This document shows, in pieces, positions 17,763 through 28,380 of a stretch of DNA of 64,000 nucleotides. The notes below the pieces were generated by a model. That model was given only the letters and a program-made list of their open reading frames with translations. It did no database searches and had not been told where the DNA came from. The DNA comes from Colwellia sp. Arc7-D. GTDB lineage: Bacteria; Pseudomonadota; Gammaproteobacteria; Enterobacterales; Alteromonadaceae. The stretch covers positions 2,170,001 through 2,234,000 of the forward strand of contig NZ_CP028924.1 in NCBI RefSeq assembly GCF_003061515.1. Reading direction: 5' to 3'. Position 1 is the stretch's first letter. Each line of letters begins with the position of its first letter. A program made the translations under genes and the position numbers.

Positions 17763-19856
17763 CTAAAAGTTATAATCAAATGTTGCACCAAAAACTGCTG
17801 GCTCAGCTAACTGATAATAAGCTTTAGCCGTGTATTCGTCTCTTGGATCATTACCAAAATAAAAGCCACGAGTCGCATAAGTTTCATCAAATAAGTTACG
17901 CGCCCATACTTTTACTTGCCAATCATCTTTAGTGTAACTTAGCGATAAGTTAACAACTTCAATTGCTTCTGACTTCTCTTGATGTGTGTCAGAGAATAAG
18001 AACTCATCTTTACCATCAACAGATACATTCAATAATAAGTGATCTGATAATTGATAGTTTAAACCAATGTTAAATTGATAACTCGGCGCGTGTGCTTGTT
18101 CATCACCCGATTTATCGTTACCGTCAGCATCTATAAAGCCATTATATTCAGTATCTAATAAACCTAAAGCTCCGTATATTTCAAGTTCAGGCGTTAACTG
18201 CCACCCTGCTTCAAGTTCAATGCCTATATTAGTGCCTGTTGCAGCGTTGCCTAAATATGAAACAAAGTCTGTGCTGCCATCTTCACGCAATTCTAGCGAT
18301 GATGTACGCACTTGCATATCATCTCTGTCCATATAAAATAATGCGCTACGAACGTAAGCTTGATTATCTAATAAGTTAACTTTATACCCTACTTCGTAAT
18401 TCCATAAATATTCAGGTGAAAACTCACGCAAGTTAGCCGGTAAAGTACCTTCGGTATTTGCACCACCTGCCTTGTAGCCTCTATTTATTGAACCGTAGAA
18501 TAAATTATTCTTATCCATTTGATACGACAACACAACTTTACCGCCAACCATAGAATCGCTTGGAGAAAATTCAAGCATTTCAGCATCGGAGTAATCTGAA
18601 TTTCTTCGCTCTAATCTTAAACCAGTTGTAAGACTTAACTTTTCATCAAGTTGGCTATCAAACTGAACAAATGCTGCAATATTATCGGTATCGAATGACG
18701 AGGTAAAATCGCTAGAAAGGTAAGTGTATTGGCGTAATAAATTGGTTTTTTCTTGCTTAAAATACAAGCCGGTAACCCAAGCGGTGGTGTTGTTAAAGAT
18801 TTTTCCACTGGGCGCTGAAACAGCTCTAAGTTCAGCAGTGGCTGATGTTTTATCGCGAAAGTAATTATCCTCAGAACTGTATTCCCAGTCAGGGCGAATG
18901 CCAACAAAGGCCCAATCTTCATCATAGCCATAATCTAATGTTGAGTCGGCATAGCTGAGTATACTTTCAATGGTAAAATGATTAAAACCTTGATAAGTAA
19001 ACGTTGTTGCTAAGGCTTTAGTGTCTTGACGATCAAAGCCAGGTTGGTCAGATAAAGTATGTCGATTATTATCGAGGGAGAAAGCATCATAACCGTTATC
19101 AAAATCGGCGACAAATGCCGTAAGATCAATCGTTAAGTCGTCAGTGGCTTTAATGGCCAATTTACCACGCATAGTAAATTCATCGCGATTGTTGGTGTCA
19201 TCACGATTTAAAAAATCGTTTTCTATAAAACCATCGCTACTGTATTGCTCAAGAGCTAAACGGTAGTTTACTTTTTCAGTTGCTGGCCCTGATAAAACCA
19301 AACCCGCACTGTAGCTATCGTAATTACCCGCAGACAATCTTACTTTACCTTCAAAGGTATCTGTTGGTTGGTTTGATGTAATATTGATCATACCCGCCAT
19401 GGCATTAGCACCAAAACGTGTACCTTGAGGTCCACGGTAAACCTCTACTTGTTCAACATCGAACGTTGACGCTATGCTGCCAACACTTGAAAAATCAATA
19501 CCATCGATAATTAAACCCACTGATGGGTTGATCGGCTCTTTAAATTGGCTACGCTCACCAATACCGCGAATTTGATAATATCTAGCGCGTTGAGTACCAC
19601 TAGAAAAATTAACATTAGGCGTGCGAGCAATTATTTCTTCAAGGTTTTGTGCGTTGCGTGCGTTAATTTCATCGCTCGCGATAACAGATAAAGAACTTGC
19701 GGTCTTTTGTAATGATGTTGCACGAAAATCGCCATTTATGGTGATAACTTCTGTTACTGGTTCAGCAGTATCGGTTGAAGTTTCTGCAGCAAATGTTGTT
19801 GAAGTAACAAGGCTAGTCAATATTGCTAAAGCAACAGGTGTTTTTATAAACGTCAT
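17763..19856 (-). CDS. TonB-dependent outer-membrane receptor, predicted thiamine receptor
   Basis: A 697-residue TonB-dependent receptor. A signal peptide of about 23 residues ends at TTFA. The plug domain (about 45-165) has SLSVIASDEINARNAQNLEE, YQIRGIGERS and VEVYRGPQGTRFG; the beta-barrel follows and ends in GATFDYNF with a terminal Phe, typical for outer-membrane insertion. Its gene is the first after the TPP riboswitch, so the substrate is inferred to be thiamine or a precursor rather than iron. The ATG lies about 150 bases downstream of the aptamer. Confidence 0.92.
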   Translation of the reverse strand: MTFIKTPVALAILTSLVTSTTFAAETSTDTAEPVTEVITINGDFRATSLQKTASSLSVIASDEINARNAQNLEEIIARTPNVNFSSGTQRARYYQIRGIGERSQFKEPINPSVGLIIDGIDFSSVGSIASTFDVEQVEVYRGPQGTRFGANAMAGMINITSNQPTDTFEGKVRLSAGNYDSYSAGLVLSGPATEKVNYRLALEQYSSDGFIENDFLNRDDTNNRDEFTMRGKLAIKATDDLTIDLTAFVADFDNGYDAFSLDNNRHTLSDQPGFDRQDTKALATTFTYQGFNHFTIESILSYADSTLDYGYDEDWAFVGIRPDWEYSSEDNYFRDKTSATAELRAVSAPSGKIFNNTTAWVTGLYFKQEKTNLLRQYTYLSSDFTSSFDTDNIAAFVQFDSQLDEKLSLTTGLRLERRNSDYSDAEMLEFSPSDSMVGGKVVLSYQMDKNNLFYGSINRGYKAGGANTEGTLPANLREFSPEYLWNYEVGYKVNLLDNQAYVRSALFYMDRDDMQVRTSSLELREDGSTDFVSYLGNAATGTNIGIELEAGWQLTPELEIYGALGLLDTEYNGFIDADGNDKSGDEQAHAPSYQFNIGLNYQLSDHLLLNVSVDGKDEFLFSDTHQEKSEAIEVVNLSLSYTKDDWQVKVWARNLFDETYATRGFYFGNDPRDEYTAKAYYQLAEPAVFGATFDYNF

Positions 19857-20007
19857 TGTGATCTCATAAATTCGATTAGGAATACGCTATGGGATACGGC
19901 ATGTGGGAGGGTAGCTTATGAGGTACAAACTGTAATAAATAGCTATTTCTACACTATAAGAGTGAAGCAACAAACATAACATTACAGAATGGAATACGAT
20001 TAGCTTA

Positions 20008-20106
20008 ACCATTCCTACGCCGGTACTATCCGGTTCAGGTTCTAAGGGTTCGCTATGCATCTCAGCCATCAAAATTATAAAAAAATTTCAGGCACCCCTT
20101 GGTTCG
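20008..20106 (-). promoter_or_regulatory. TPP riboswitch (THI element)
   Basis: Read on the minus strand, the conserved aptamer parts appear in order: AAGGGGTGCCTG, then GGCTGAGATGC, then ACCCTTAGAACCTGAACCGG, then TACCGGCGTAGGAA. These are the core thiamine pyrophosphate-binding elements. It precedes the TonB receptor-YkoF-PnuT-kinase operon, so high TPP would be expected to switch this operon off. The rest of the 609-base gap 19857-20465 holds the expression platform and, at its right end, an inverted repeat near hinT; nothing else is recognised. Confidence 0.97.
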
Positions 20107-20407
20107 ACATGCATACTAACAATATTTACTGGAAAGTACAGAGTAAATACTTTAAAAGATTTAAATAATAGGTGACTGCTTAACGTGAGTGAGATTGCGC
20201 TTATATATAACAATAAGGATTTAAAAGACTATAAAGAATAAAATTGTCCGATGAGGTGTGTTAACGGGTGAGGTACTCAAACTTGATACTAACTTATAAC
20301 TATAAATATACTAAAATTAAGGCTAAAACCAATCAACTAATAGTATTAACTCATGTCAGGTTAATGGCATTAGTATTCATAAACAGCTCGCTTATTTCAT
20401 GATTGGC

Positions 20408-20456
20408 TACCTCAAGCATTATCTATAGTCACATAGCTGTTCTAATGCTTGAGGTA
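20408..20456. repeat. 14-bp perfect inverted repeat downstream of hinT
   Basis: Arms TACCTCAAGCATTA (20408-20421) and TAATGCTTGAGGTA (20443-20456) are fully complementary around a 21-base loop that itself contains a weak inner pairing. It begins just beyond the hinT stop. No T-run follows, so it is not a classical terminator, though it could act as a 3-prime stabilising hairpin. Confidence 0.6.
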
Positions 20457-20465
20457 AGAGCTCGA

Positions 20466-20834
20466 CTATTTAATGTTCAACATTTTACCTAAGGGTTCAC
20501 CGCCAACTAAGTGTAGGTGAATATGATAAACTTCTTGGCCACCATGTTGGTTACAGTTCATGATCAAACGATATCCGTCTTGTGCTATCCCCTCTTCTTT
20601 AGCGAGTTTTTTAGCAACACTGAACATTCGGCCAATGGTGAGTTCATCTTCTTGCTCAATATCATTAGCGGTTGCAATAAGCTTATTTGGAATAATGAGA
20701 ATGTGGCTATTGGCTTGTGGAGAAATATCGCGAAATGCAGTGACAAGCTCATCCTGAAAAAGTAACGGGGTCGGTATTTCTTGGCGAATGATTTTAGAAA
20801 ATATGGTTTCTTCTGCTGTGTTTTTATCAGCCAT
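20466..20834 (-). CDS. hinT: HIT-family purine nucleoside phosphoramidase
   Basis: A 122-residue histidine-triad protein. The triad is visible as [12 protein letters not shown] near the C-terminus, and the N-terminal half has [16 protein letters not shown] and [13 protein letters not shown], as in E. coli HinT. HinT hydrolyses AMP linked through nitrogen to lysine or other amines. It is a single gene between the TPP riboswitch locus and the efflux operon. Cytoplasmic dimer by family. Confidence 0.94.
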   Translation of the reverse strand: MADKNTAEETIFSKIIRQEIPTPLLFQDELVTAFRDISPQANSHILIIPNKLIATANDIEQEDELTIGRMFSVAKKLAKEEGIAQDGYRLIMNCNQHGGQEVYHIHLHLVGGEPLGKMLNIK

Positions 20835-20967
20835 CAGTTTACCTTAATAATTGAGAATACATTTGTTGATTAGTTTAACGATAAGCTAAGCGAATAACAA
20901 AGGCTTATCATTCGCTTAGCGTAACTCATTTAAAAAATCTAATTAAGTACTCAGTGACTATATTAAA

Positions 20968-23900
20968 TTAACTTAACTGCTTGATCAGTTTTTGTTTACC
21001 GTCTGATGTGAAACGTTTCATGTCTTCAACCAGTAAATAATTTACAGGTACTAAAATTAAGGTAATAAAGGTTGCAAATATTATCCCAAACCCCAGAGAA
21101 ACGGCCATAGGTATCAAAAATTGTGCCTGTGTTGCTTTTTCGAATAATAATGGCATTAAACCAATAAAGGTGGTTAAAGACGTCAACATAACTGGGCGAA
21201 ATCTTGATTGCGCCGCAATTAATACTGCGTCATACGCTCTAATGCCTGTGCGAACTTTAGCGTTTATAAAGTCGACTAACACTAAACTGTCGTTAACAAC
21301 AACGCCGATCAAAGCCATTAACCCTAGTAAGCTCATAATGGTTAAATCCATCCCCATTATCCAATGACCAATAATCGCGCCGATGGCACCAAACGGTATT
21401 ACTGACATAACAATGATCGGCTGTATGTAAGATTTAAACGGTATCGCTAATAAACAATATATGATAAAAAATACAAATAATAAGCCCCAAGCTAGACTGC
21501 TAAAAGAGTCTGCTTGTTCGCGTGCTTCACCTTCCAAACTATAAGAAACGCCAGGATACTTGCCCATTAGCTCGGTTAAAAACTGATTAAGGTCGGCATT
21601 TAACGTGGTCATATTAGTGGTGTTTTTATCAATATCCGCAGTAACATTAACCGTTCGATACCGGTCGATACGTTTAATAGCAGACGCACTTTTACCCGGT
21701 TTTAATATCGCTACATGCGATAACGGTACTTTGCCACCCGAAGGAGTATTTATCAGCATATCATTGAGTTTAGATATCGATTGCCGCTCTGATAATGGAA
21801 AGCGTAACATTACACGAACATCGTCACGCCCACGTTGAATGCGCTGAATTTCTGAGCCAAAGTAAGCGTCTCTAACTTGTCTGGTGACCCAAGCGTTACT
21901 CATGCCCATGGCATAACCTTGCGCCGTTAATTCTATTTGCAGCTCTTCTTTACCGTTAGATAAACTGTCAGCGATTTCAAAAGCGCTAGGATACGTTCGA
22001 ATGCGGGTTTTAACTTCATCTGCGACTTGATTCAAGCTTTTTAAATCAGTTGCTGAAAGTTGTACATCAATAGGATCGCTGCCCCTGCCAATTTCGGCCC
22101 TAAAAGTAACACTTTCTGCGCCCGGTAATGGACCAATTAATTCCCGCCACTCATTGACTAATTGTGCTGTACCTACACCGCTGTCATTTTTATCTGCCGG
22201 CTGTATTTCAAAGCGTACTCGACCGCTGGCGTCGCTGGTGATAGCCAAGGTATTTAAAATCAAGCTATTACCATCGTCATCGCGGTATTTATCTTGTAAT
22301 GTTTTGGCTGCATTCGACATTTTTTCAACATAAGAGTCAACGACATCAAAGCTAGTGCCTACTGGCATAGTAACGCTACCACGAGCAGTTTCACTCGCAA
22401 TACGTGGGAAAAATACAAAGCGAGTCCAACCACTGGTAATGAATGCTAAGATCAAAATAAACATGCCAAAAAACAAAGCTACGGTAGTTAAACGATTACG
22501 AATAGCTATTGACAATAATGGTTTGTAATACTTAAGAATTGCGTTTTCAAAACCATCTGCAAAGCCTTGTTGCCAAACACTGAATTTTGATTGTTTTGTA
22601 CTTTCACTGCGCAAACGCAGCGACTTTAAATGCGAAGGCAGTACAAATTTAGACTCTATTAAACTAAAAAGCAGTACTGGAATAACGATGATCGGGATTT
22701 GGGCAAACAATGCTCCCCGCTGTCCTTCAATAAACGCTAAGGGTAAAAATGCGGCTACCGTGGTTAAAATACCAAAGGTTACCGGTGTTGCCACTTCTTG
22801 AGTGCCCTTTATCGCTGCTTCTAAACCGCTAGCTGCCGTTTGCGTATGACGATAAATATTTTCTCCAGTCACTATGGCATCATCAACGACAATACCCAGC
22901 ACTAGAATAAATCCAAATAAGCTCATGATATTTATTGAAATATCAAAAAATGGCATAACAATAAATGCCCCATAAAACTGATGGGAATACCAATAGACAC
23001 CCAAAATGCTATCGAGGGACGTAAAAATAAGGTCAACAAGATCAGTACGAGAAAGCCACCTTGTAAAGCATTAGTGATCAGGGTGTTTAGGCGACTTTTT
23101 ACAATTTCGGAATCATCATCCCAATAACTCAATACAAAACCTTGTGGCAGGCTACTTTGGCGCTCATCAATATAGTTTTTTACGGCATCAGCAACGTCAA
23201 TCGCGCTTTGATTACCAATTCTATACACATCAATTAAAGCACCTTGCTGGCCATTAAAGCGAGCCCGTAAGGGAGTCTCTTCAAACCCATCATTAACTTG
23301 TGCAATATCTTCCAAATATAAAAACGTGCCATCAGTATTCGTTTTTATAACAATTTTTTCAAACTCGTCTCGACGATATACTTGTCCCTTATTACGTATT
23401 AGAACATCACCGCCATCAGTACGAACATTACCTGCAGAAATATCGACAGAGCTACTACTGATTGCTGTAGAAATTTCAGAAAGGGTTAATTGATATTGCT
23501 CTAATTTGCTTTGATTAATATCAATACTAATTTCATAGTCGCGAACAGCATCTAATGCTACTTGGGTTACTTGTGGTAGTCGCAGTAAATCGTCTCGCAC
23601 TTGTTCAGCAAACTCACGTATTTCTTTTTCACCGTAATCAGAAGCAATGGTAACTGAAATAACATTACGAATACGCTGTGCGATTGCAGTAACTGGCTTT
23701 TCTGCATCAGCAGGAAAGGTATTAATTGCATCGACACGGCTTTTAATATCAGCGAGTAAATCTCGTACATCTGTACTGGAGTCAGCTTCAATTCGCACCG
23801 ATGCCCCACCCTCAACAGACGTACTGGTGATTTTTTCTATCCCTTCAAGATCTTGAACAGCTTCTTCTATTCGAATTGCGACACCTTGTTCTGCGTCTTC

Positions 23901-24065
23901 AGGTGTTGAACCCCGTAAGGACACAGAAACATTAACAATCTCAGATTCAAAAGATGGAAACACCTCTAATGGAATACTACTTTTTATTGAGAAAATACCG
24001 GTCAATAAAATGGTGATCATCAATAAATTAGCAGCAACATGATTTTTTGCAAACCAAGCGATCAT
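20968..24065 (-). pseudogene. RND efflux permease (HAE-1 family), frameshifted (probably a sequencing error)
   Basis: An AcrB/MexB-like proton-driven exporter subunit in two overlapping frames. The N-terminal part (to about 22932) has the first transmembrane helix AANLLMITILL and the porter domain; the rest has the GFILVLGIVVDDAIV transmembrane helix with its paired aspartates, and the second half of the fold. The break is at a C4 run (22968-22971, GGGG on the coding strand). Restoring a fifth G turns PISFMGHLLLC into PISFMGAFIVMPFF and gives one protein of about 1,032 residues, the family norm. It overlaps the adaptor gene stop by four bases. Substrate unknown. Confidence 0.9.
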
Positions 24066-25351
24066 GACTTAGCCCCTTGTTCATCAGGCGATTGCTTTGC
24101 ATTTGGTCTAGATTTTGAGTTTTTATCAGGCTTTTTGTCAGCGCTAGGTTTTACTCTAGTTTGTTTTGATGCTTTTACAGGCTTACCGTCAATGCTATTA
24201 AGACTAACCAAGGTGCCAGAGGTTACTTGACCTAAAGGCGTTAATACTAATAATTCGTTGGCTTCTAGACCCGATTTAATTACCGCTACATCATCACTTT
24301 GCCATGCAATAGTAATATTTTTACGCTTAAGAATATTATCATCAACAATATACACATAGCTGCCTTGATAAATGGCTTTATTTGGAACAGTTAAGGCATT
24401 TTCAATCGTTTTACCTTTAATTTTTGCACTAACATATTGTCCAATTTTTAATGGCAAGCCATTACCTTCATTTACGCCATAAGGATCGTCAATTTGTGCT
24501 ACTACAAATAATTGCTGTGACTCTTCATCAAATGCGCCTTCGGTGCGCACTACTTTACCTTGCCAGCTTTGACGAGTGACTAAATCTGAATAGATAGTAA
24601 CAGCAGGCTGTTCTTGAGCAGTGGCATTTTCAAAGCGATTGCTCTCTGGCAACATCATGTAAGGGAGGTCTTTATTTTTAAGTGGCAAACGAATTTCGAC
24701 ATAATCTACGGCATAAATTTCTGCAAGCTCGGTCCCAATGCTGACGACTTGTCCAACATCAACAGATTTACTTAATATACGTCCAGTATATGGCGCAACA
24801 ATGTTACTTCTCTCTACGGCTAATTCAGCTTTAGATAAACTGGCTTGGGCTGAATAAACTGAAGCCTGTGCCGCCATTAATTGAGGTTTGCGTAGTACTA
24901 AATCAGGTGCTTTTTTGTCATTACCTAAACGTTGCCAGTCTTGCTCGGCTTGCTCTACACGCGCTTGTTCTTCACTAAAACTTTGTTCTGCACTAAACAG
25001 GCTCGATTGTGCAATTTTAACTTCGGCGAGTAAGTCTCTTTGATCTAATTCAAGCAATACGTCGCCTTGTTCGAAAAAGCCACCGGCTCTAAATTTTGGG
25101 TTAATACGGATAATTTGGCCTGATACTTGTGGCAATAACACACTCTGTGTACGAGGCTTTATGGTGCCATAACTGTCAATTGTGATAGCAAGATCATTAC
25201 GCACTAATTTCTTTACCTCAACGCTAATTTGCGGCAATGCACTTGGACGTCCCCGCTTTGCTGAAGGAGGATTACTTGTAACAATATAGGCTGCAAATAA
25301 GAGCGACAATAATACGATGATCGGTAGTAGTTTTTTTAATTTTAACGACAT
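24062..25351 (-). CDS. RND efflux periplasmic adaptor (membrane fusion protein)
   Basis: A 429-residue HlyD/AcrA-type adaptor. One N-terminal hydrophobic anchor (about residues 9-26) is followed by a lipoyl half-motif (SVLLPQVSGQIIRI), a coiled-coil hairpin (about 115-185), the second lipoyl half (IVAPYTGRILSKSVDVGQVV) and beta-barrel and membrane-proximal domains. The C-terminal tail is Lys- and Pro-rich. It links the inner-membrane pump to the outer-membrane channel. Its stop overlaps the permease start in an ATGA arrangement, and its ATG overlaps the stop of the channel gene in TAATG. Confidence 0.93.
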   Translation of the reverse strand: MSLKLKKLLPIIVLLSLLFAAYIVTSNPPSAKRGRPSALPQISVEVKKLVRNDLAITIDSYGTIKPRTQSVLLPQVSGQIIRINPKFRAGGFFEQGDVLLELDQRDLLAEVKIAQSSLFSAEQSFSEEQARVEQAEQDWQRLGNDKKAPDLVLRKPQLMAAQASVYSAQASLSKAELAVERSNIVAPYTGRILSKSVDVGQVVSIGTELAEIYAVDYVEIRLPLKNKDLPYMMLPESNRFENATAQEQPAVTIYSDLVTRQSWQGKVVRTEGAFDEESQQLFVVAQIDDPYGVNEGNGLPLKIGQYVSAKIKGKTIENALTVPNKAIYQGSYVYIVDDNILKRKNITIAWQSDDVAVIKSGLEANELLVLTPLGQVTSGTLVSLNSIDGKPVKASKQTRVKPSADKKPDKNSKSRPNAKQSPDEQGAKS

Positions 25352-26895
25352 TACTTTTCCATGCTTATACGGTTAGTTAACGATGCTGGTAATGAGTTAC
25401 CTTTAGTACTGTTTATTTGCTGCGTTTGGGTTGTGCCATCAAGATAGTCACCACCTAAAGCAAGGTAAATTTCGATTCTATTTTGTAATAGTTCATTGGT
25501 TAGTTGAATAACGGTAGTTTGAGCATCAAATGAGCGCCTTTGTGCTTCTAATACCGTGGTATAGGTGACTAAGCCACGTAAGTATTGATCAAATGAAAGT
25601 TTTTCAGCCGCTAAAGCGTTTTCTTGTGCTTTAAGATAAAAATTATATTGCTGATTAAGCGACTCTCGCTCGCTTACGCTATTTTCCACGTCAGCAAAGG
25701 CTTGATAAACTTGTTGTAAATATAGCTTTTCGTTTTGAACTACGGTTAATTTCGCTTGGGTTTCCAGTGACTCGAGTCGGCCAGCATTAAATAACGGGCT
25801 GGTTATACTGCCCATTAAAGACCAAGCTAATGCTCCACCATTGAGCAAATTAGTTAATTCACTGGCATTATCTCCAACACTGGCATTTAAATTAAAACTT
25901 GGGAAACGTTGCTTATGTGCTATCGCTAAGCCAGCATCTAACGCTAATAGCGATAACCAACTTGCTTGAATATCGGCTCTTCGGGTGAGTAATTGTGCAG
26001 GTAAACCTAGCTTAATTTCATCAGCAATAAACGGTAAGTTCTGCTCACTTACTTTTTTAGCTAGCGGATAATCTCCTACCAGCAGCTCAAGTGCTCTACT
26101 GCTAACCTTCAATGCTTGCTGCTGTTGAGCTACACGAGCCAATTCTTGGTTAACTGTATTTTTGGTGAGATAAACATCTAATGCATCATTCAAACCCAAT
26201 TGATATGAAGATTGAATCATTAATAAGTTACGTTGAAGGTTTTCAGCACGTTCTTGATATAAAGTTAGCAACTGTTGTGCTTGGGTTAAATTAAACCAAG
26301 CTTTACTGATATCAGCGACTAACGTTAGTTTACTATGCTGGTAACTTGCTTGCGCTGCTGCATAACTTAATCTGTCTTGATTTTGTTGGTCTGACAGTTT
26401 TCCCCACAGGTCAATTTCATAACTTAAATCGAGACTAAGGTCAGCGCTATTTTGATACGTAGTGACACTGTTTGAAACCTGTTTATTTCTTGAATTAGCC
26501 AGAGATAAAGATAGCTCTGGAAAGTCTGTAGCTGCACTTATATTTAAACGTTCTTTTGCAAGCGCAACACCTATTTTATCGGCATCAAGTGCATAATTAT
26601 TTTGTAACGCGTAACCAATTAGATCATCTAAGGTATTGTCTTTAAAGCTTTTAATCCAATCAGTCGCTATTGTGTCATTTTCAATTGATGCAATATTTTC
26701 TTGCCACTTATTTGGGACATTATGCTCTGTTAAACGACTAGGTTTTTGAAAAGACATCCCTGTAGGAGTACTACAAGCCCCCACAAGCAAAGCTATACTC
26801 ACTACCAGTATATTACTTGCCTTTAACCTTGTAGTTAACTTGGATATTTTCCAAAAAAGCAAACTAGATTTATGCTTATTATCTCGCTCACTCAT
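25351..26895 (-). CDS. RND efflux outer-membrane channel (NodT/OprM family lipoprotein)
   Basis: A TolC-like channel of the NodT group. A lipobox LVGACS is preceded by a hydrophobic stretch; the body has the paired outer-membrane efflux repeats, for example LSYEIDLWGKLSDQQNQDRL and QLLTRRADIQASWLSLLALD. The reading frame is open from 26991, but the ATG at 26895 (beginning MSERDNK) gives a more reasonable leader; even then the lipobox cysteine is about 41 residues in, longer than usual. First gene of the three-gene efflux operon, coupled to the adaptor. The 26896-27196 stretch upstream shows no gene or clear operator. Confidence 0.88.
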   Translation of the reverse strand: MSERDNKHKSSLLFWKISKLTTRLKASNILVVSIALLVGACSTPTGMSFQKPSRLTEHNVPNKWQENIASIENDTIATDWIKSFKDNTLDDLIGYALQNNYALDADKIGVALAKERLNISAATDFPELSLSLANSRNKQVSNSVTTYQNSADLSLDLSYEIDLWGKLSDQQNQDRLSYAAAQASYQHSKLTLVADISKAWFNLTQAQQLLTLYQERAENLQRNLLMIQSSYQLGLNDALDVYLTKNTVNQELARVAQQQQALKVSSRALELLVGDYPLAKKVSEQNLPFIADEIKLGLPAQLLTRRADIQASWLSLLALDAGLAIAHKQRFPSFNLNASVGDNASELTNLLNGGALAWSLMGSITSPLFNAGRLESLETQAKLTVVQNEKLYLQQVYQAFADVENSVSERESLNQQYNFYLKAQENALAAEKLSFDQYLRGLVTYTTVLEAQRRSFDAQTTVIQLTNELLQNRIEIYLALGGDYLDGTTQTQQINSTKGNSLPASLTNRISMEK

Positions 26896-27196
26896 TCTGA
26901 AATCTTTGTTAAAACGAACTTTCAAAACCCTTCCCCATAATAACAATTTCAATTTCGATATATTAATGAAGTAAGTATAGTATGACTGCAAAATGTGACA
27001 AACAATGTTCTTTACACTGCTTTACATAAGTTTTTGTTAAGTACGGTGAATGGTCTATTTATTAGGTTAAATCACGCTGTATAACACAACCAAAATCAAG
27101 ACAACGCAACAAGGGCTATTCACAGCCTTATCATTATTGGTATTTACCGACTTTATAGAACGTTAATAACTGGACAATAAACATTGATTTGACCTA

Positions 27197-27232
27197 ACAA
27201 AAAACGCCAAACAATAATTAATTGCTTGGCGT
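27197..27232 (-). terminator. Rho-independent terminator of aroG
   Basis: On the minus strand ACGCCAAGCAAT pairs with ATTGTTTGGCGT (one G-T pair) around a five-base loop, followed by a T-run. It lies about 40 bases after the aroG stop. Confidence 0.85.
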
Positions 27233-27273
27233 ATGTATTACCTAGTTTTTAAATGCTAATTCAAAGCGGTGAA

Positions 27274-28326
27274 TTAAGCCCTGCGATTGACAACGGCTTG
27301 ATCTAATTCAGCCAGTAGCGTTTCAGTATCTTGCCAACCGATACAAGCATCAGTAATGCTTTGACCATACGTGCCTTTTTCCCCAACAGCTAGGTCTTGA
27401 CGGCCTTCAACTAAGTGACTTTCTACCATAACACCAAAAATATTTTTATTTCCATTACTCATTTGGTCGCAAACATCACGGCACACAAGCATTTGGTTTT
27501 CAAACTTTTTACTACTATTAGCGTGGCTAAAATCAATCATAATGTTGGTATTTAAACCAGACTTTTCTAGCTGCTCTGTTACTGTTTTAACACTTTCAGC
27601 ATCAAAATTTGTTTTTCTACCACCACGTAAAATAATATGGCAGTCTTCATTACCTGTGGTTTCAACTATCGCTGAATGGCCATATTTAGTAACAGAAAGG
27701 AAATGATGTGAGGCACTAGCTGCGCCAATAGCATCAATAGCGACTTTAATCGTGCCATCAGTGCCATTTTTAAAGCCTACTGGGCATGATAATCCAGATG
27801 CTAGTTCACGATGTACTTGGCTTTCGGTGGTTCTTGCACCAATAGCGCCCCAACACATAAAATCAGCCATATATTGCGGCGTGATCATATCTAAAAACTC
27901 ACCTGCAGTAGGTAAGCCCAAGTTATTTAAATCGAGCAACAACTTACGACCAATACGCAAACCATCATTAAGCTGAAAGCTGTTATCCATGTAAGGGTCG
28001 TTAATAAGCCCTTTCCAACCAACCGTTGTTCTTGGTTTTTCAAAGTAAACACGCATAACAATTTCAAGCGTGTTTTTATATTTTTCACGTAATTTTACTA
28101 AACGTTCACCGTATTCCAGTGCCGCTTTTGGGTCATGTATCGAACATGGACCGATAACAACCAATAATCGATCATCTTTGTTGTTAAAAATATTACTTAT
28201 GGCTTGTCTACCAGAAAAAACCGACTTGGTTGCTTGCTCAGAAGAAGGATATCGCTCAAGTAATGCGATAGGGGGTAAAAGTTCTTTAATGTTATTAATA
28301 CGAACGTCGTCGGTTTGCTCAAACAT
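27274..28326 (-). CDS. aroG: 3-deoxy-7-phosphoheptulonate (DAHP) synthase, AroG type
   Basis: Condenses phosphoenolpyruvate and erythrose 4-phosphate, the first step of aromatic amino acid synthesis. The 350-residue protein closely follows E. coli AroG along its whole length: VVIGPCSIHDP, MRVYFEKPRTTVGWKGLIND, GARTTESQVHRELASGLSCP, IMIDFSHANSSK and GVMVESHL. The phenylalanine-sensitive subtype is suggested by overall resemblance to AroG, but feedback specificity cannot be proved here. A CTAG-N4-CTAG element lies about 40 bases upstream of the start and resembles a TrpR operator. Confidence 0.95.
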   Translation of the reverse strand: MFEQTDDVRINNIKELLPPIALLERYPSSEQATKSVFSGRQAISNIFNNKDDRLLVVIGPCSIHDPKAALEYGERLVKLREKYKNTLEIVMRVYFEKPRTTVGWKGLINDPYMDNSFQLNDGLRIGRKLLLDLNNLGLPTAGEFLDMITPQYMADFMCWGAIGARTTESQVHRELASGLSCPVGFKNGTDGTIKVAIDAIGAASASHHFLSVTKYGHSAIVETTGNEDCHIILRGGRKTNFDAESVKTVTEQLEKSGLNTNIMIDFSHANSSKKFENQMLVCRDVCDQMSNGNKNIFGVMVESHLVEGRQDLAVGEKGTYGQSITDACIGWQDTETLLAELDQAVVNRRA

Positions 28327-28366
28327 GTTGTTTCTCTTTATGCTGCGATTTTAATGTATATTTACG

Positions 28367-28380
28367 TCTAGACACCTAGA
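28367..28380. promoter_or_regulatory. Candidate TrpR-like operator upstream of aroG
   Basis: TCTAGACACCTAGA is a palindrome holding CTAG-N4-CTAG, the spacing found in the enterobacterial TrpR operator (CTAGTTAACTAG). It lies in the aroG/add divergent gap, on the aroG side. A second inverted repeat AGTGT-TCTT-ACACT is at 28406-28419. Recognition is by motif only; no typical TyrR box was seen. Confidence 0.45.

Noticed and set aside
19887..20072. Minus-strand open frame of 61 codons
   Set aside because: It runs through the TPP riboswitch aptamer, which explains the sequence much better.
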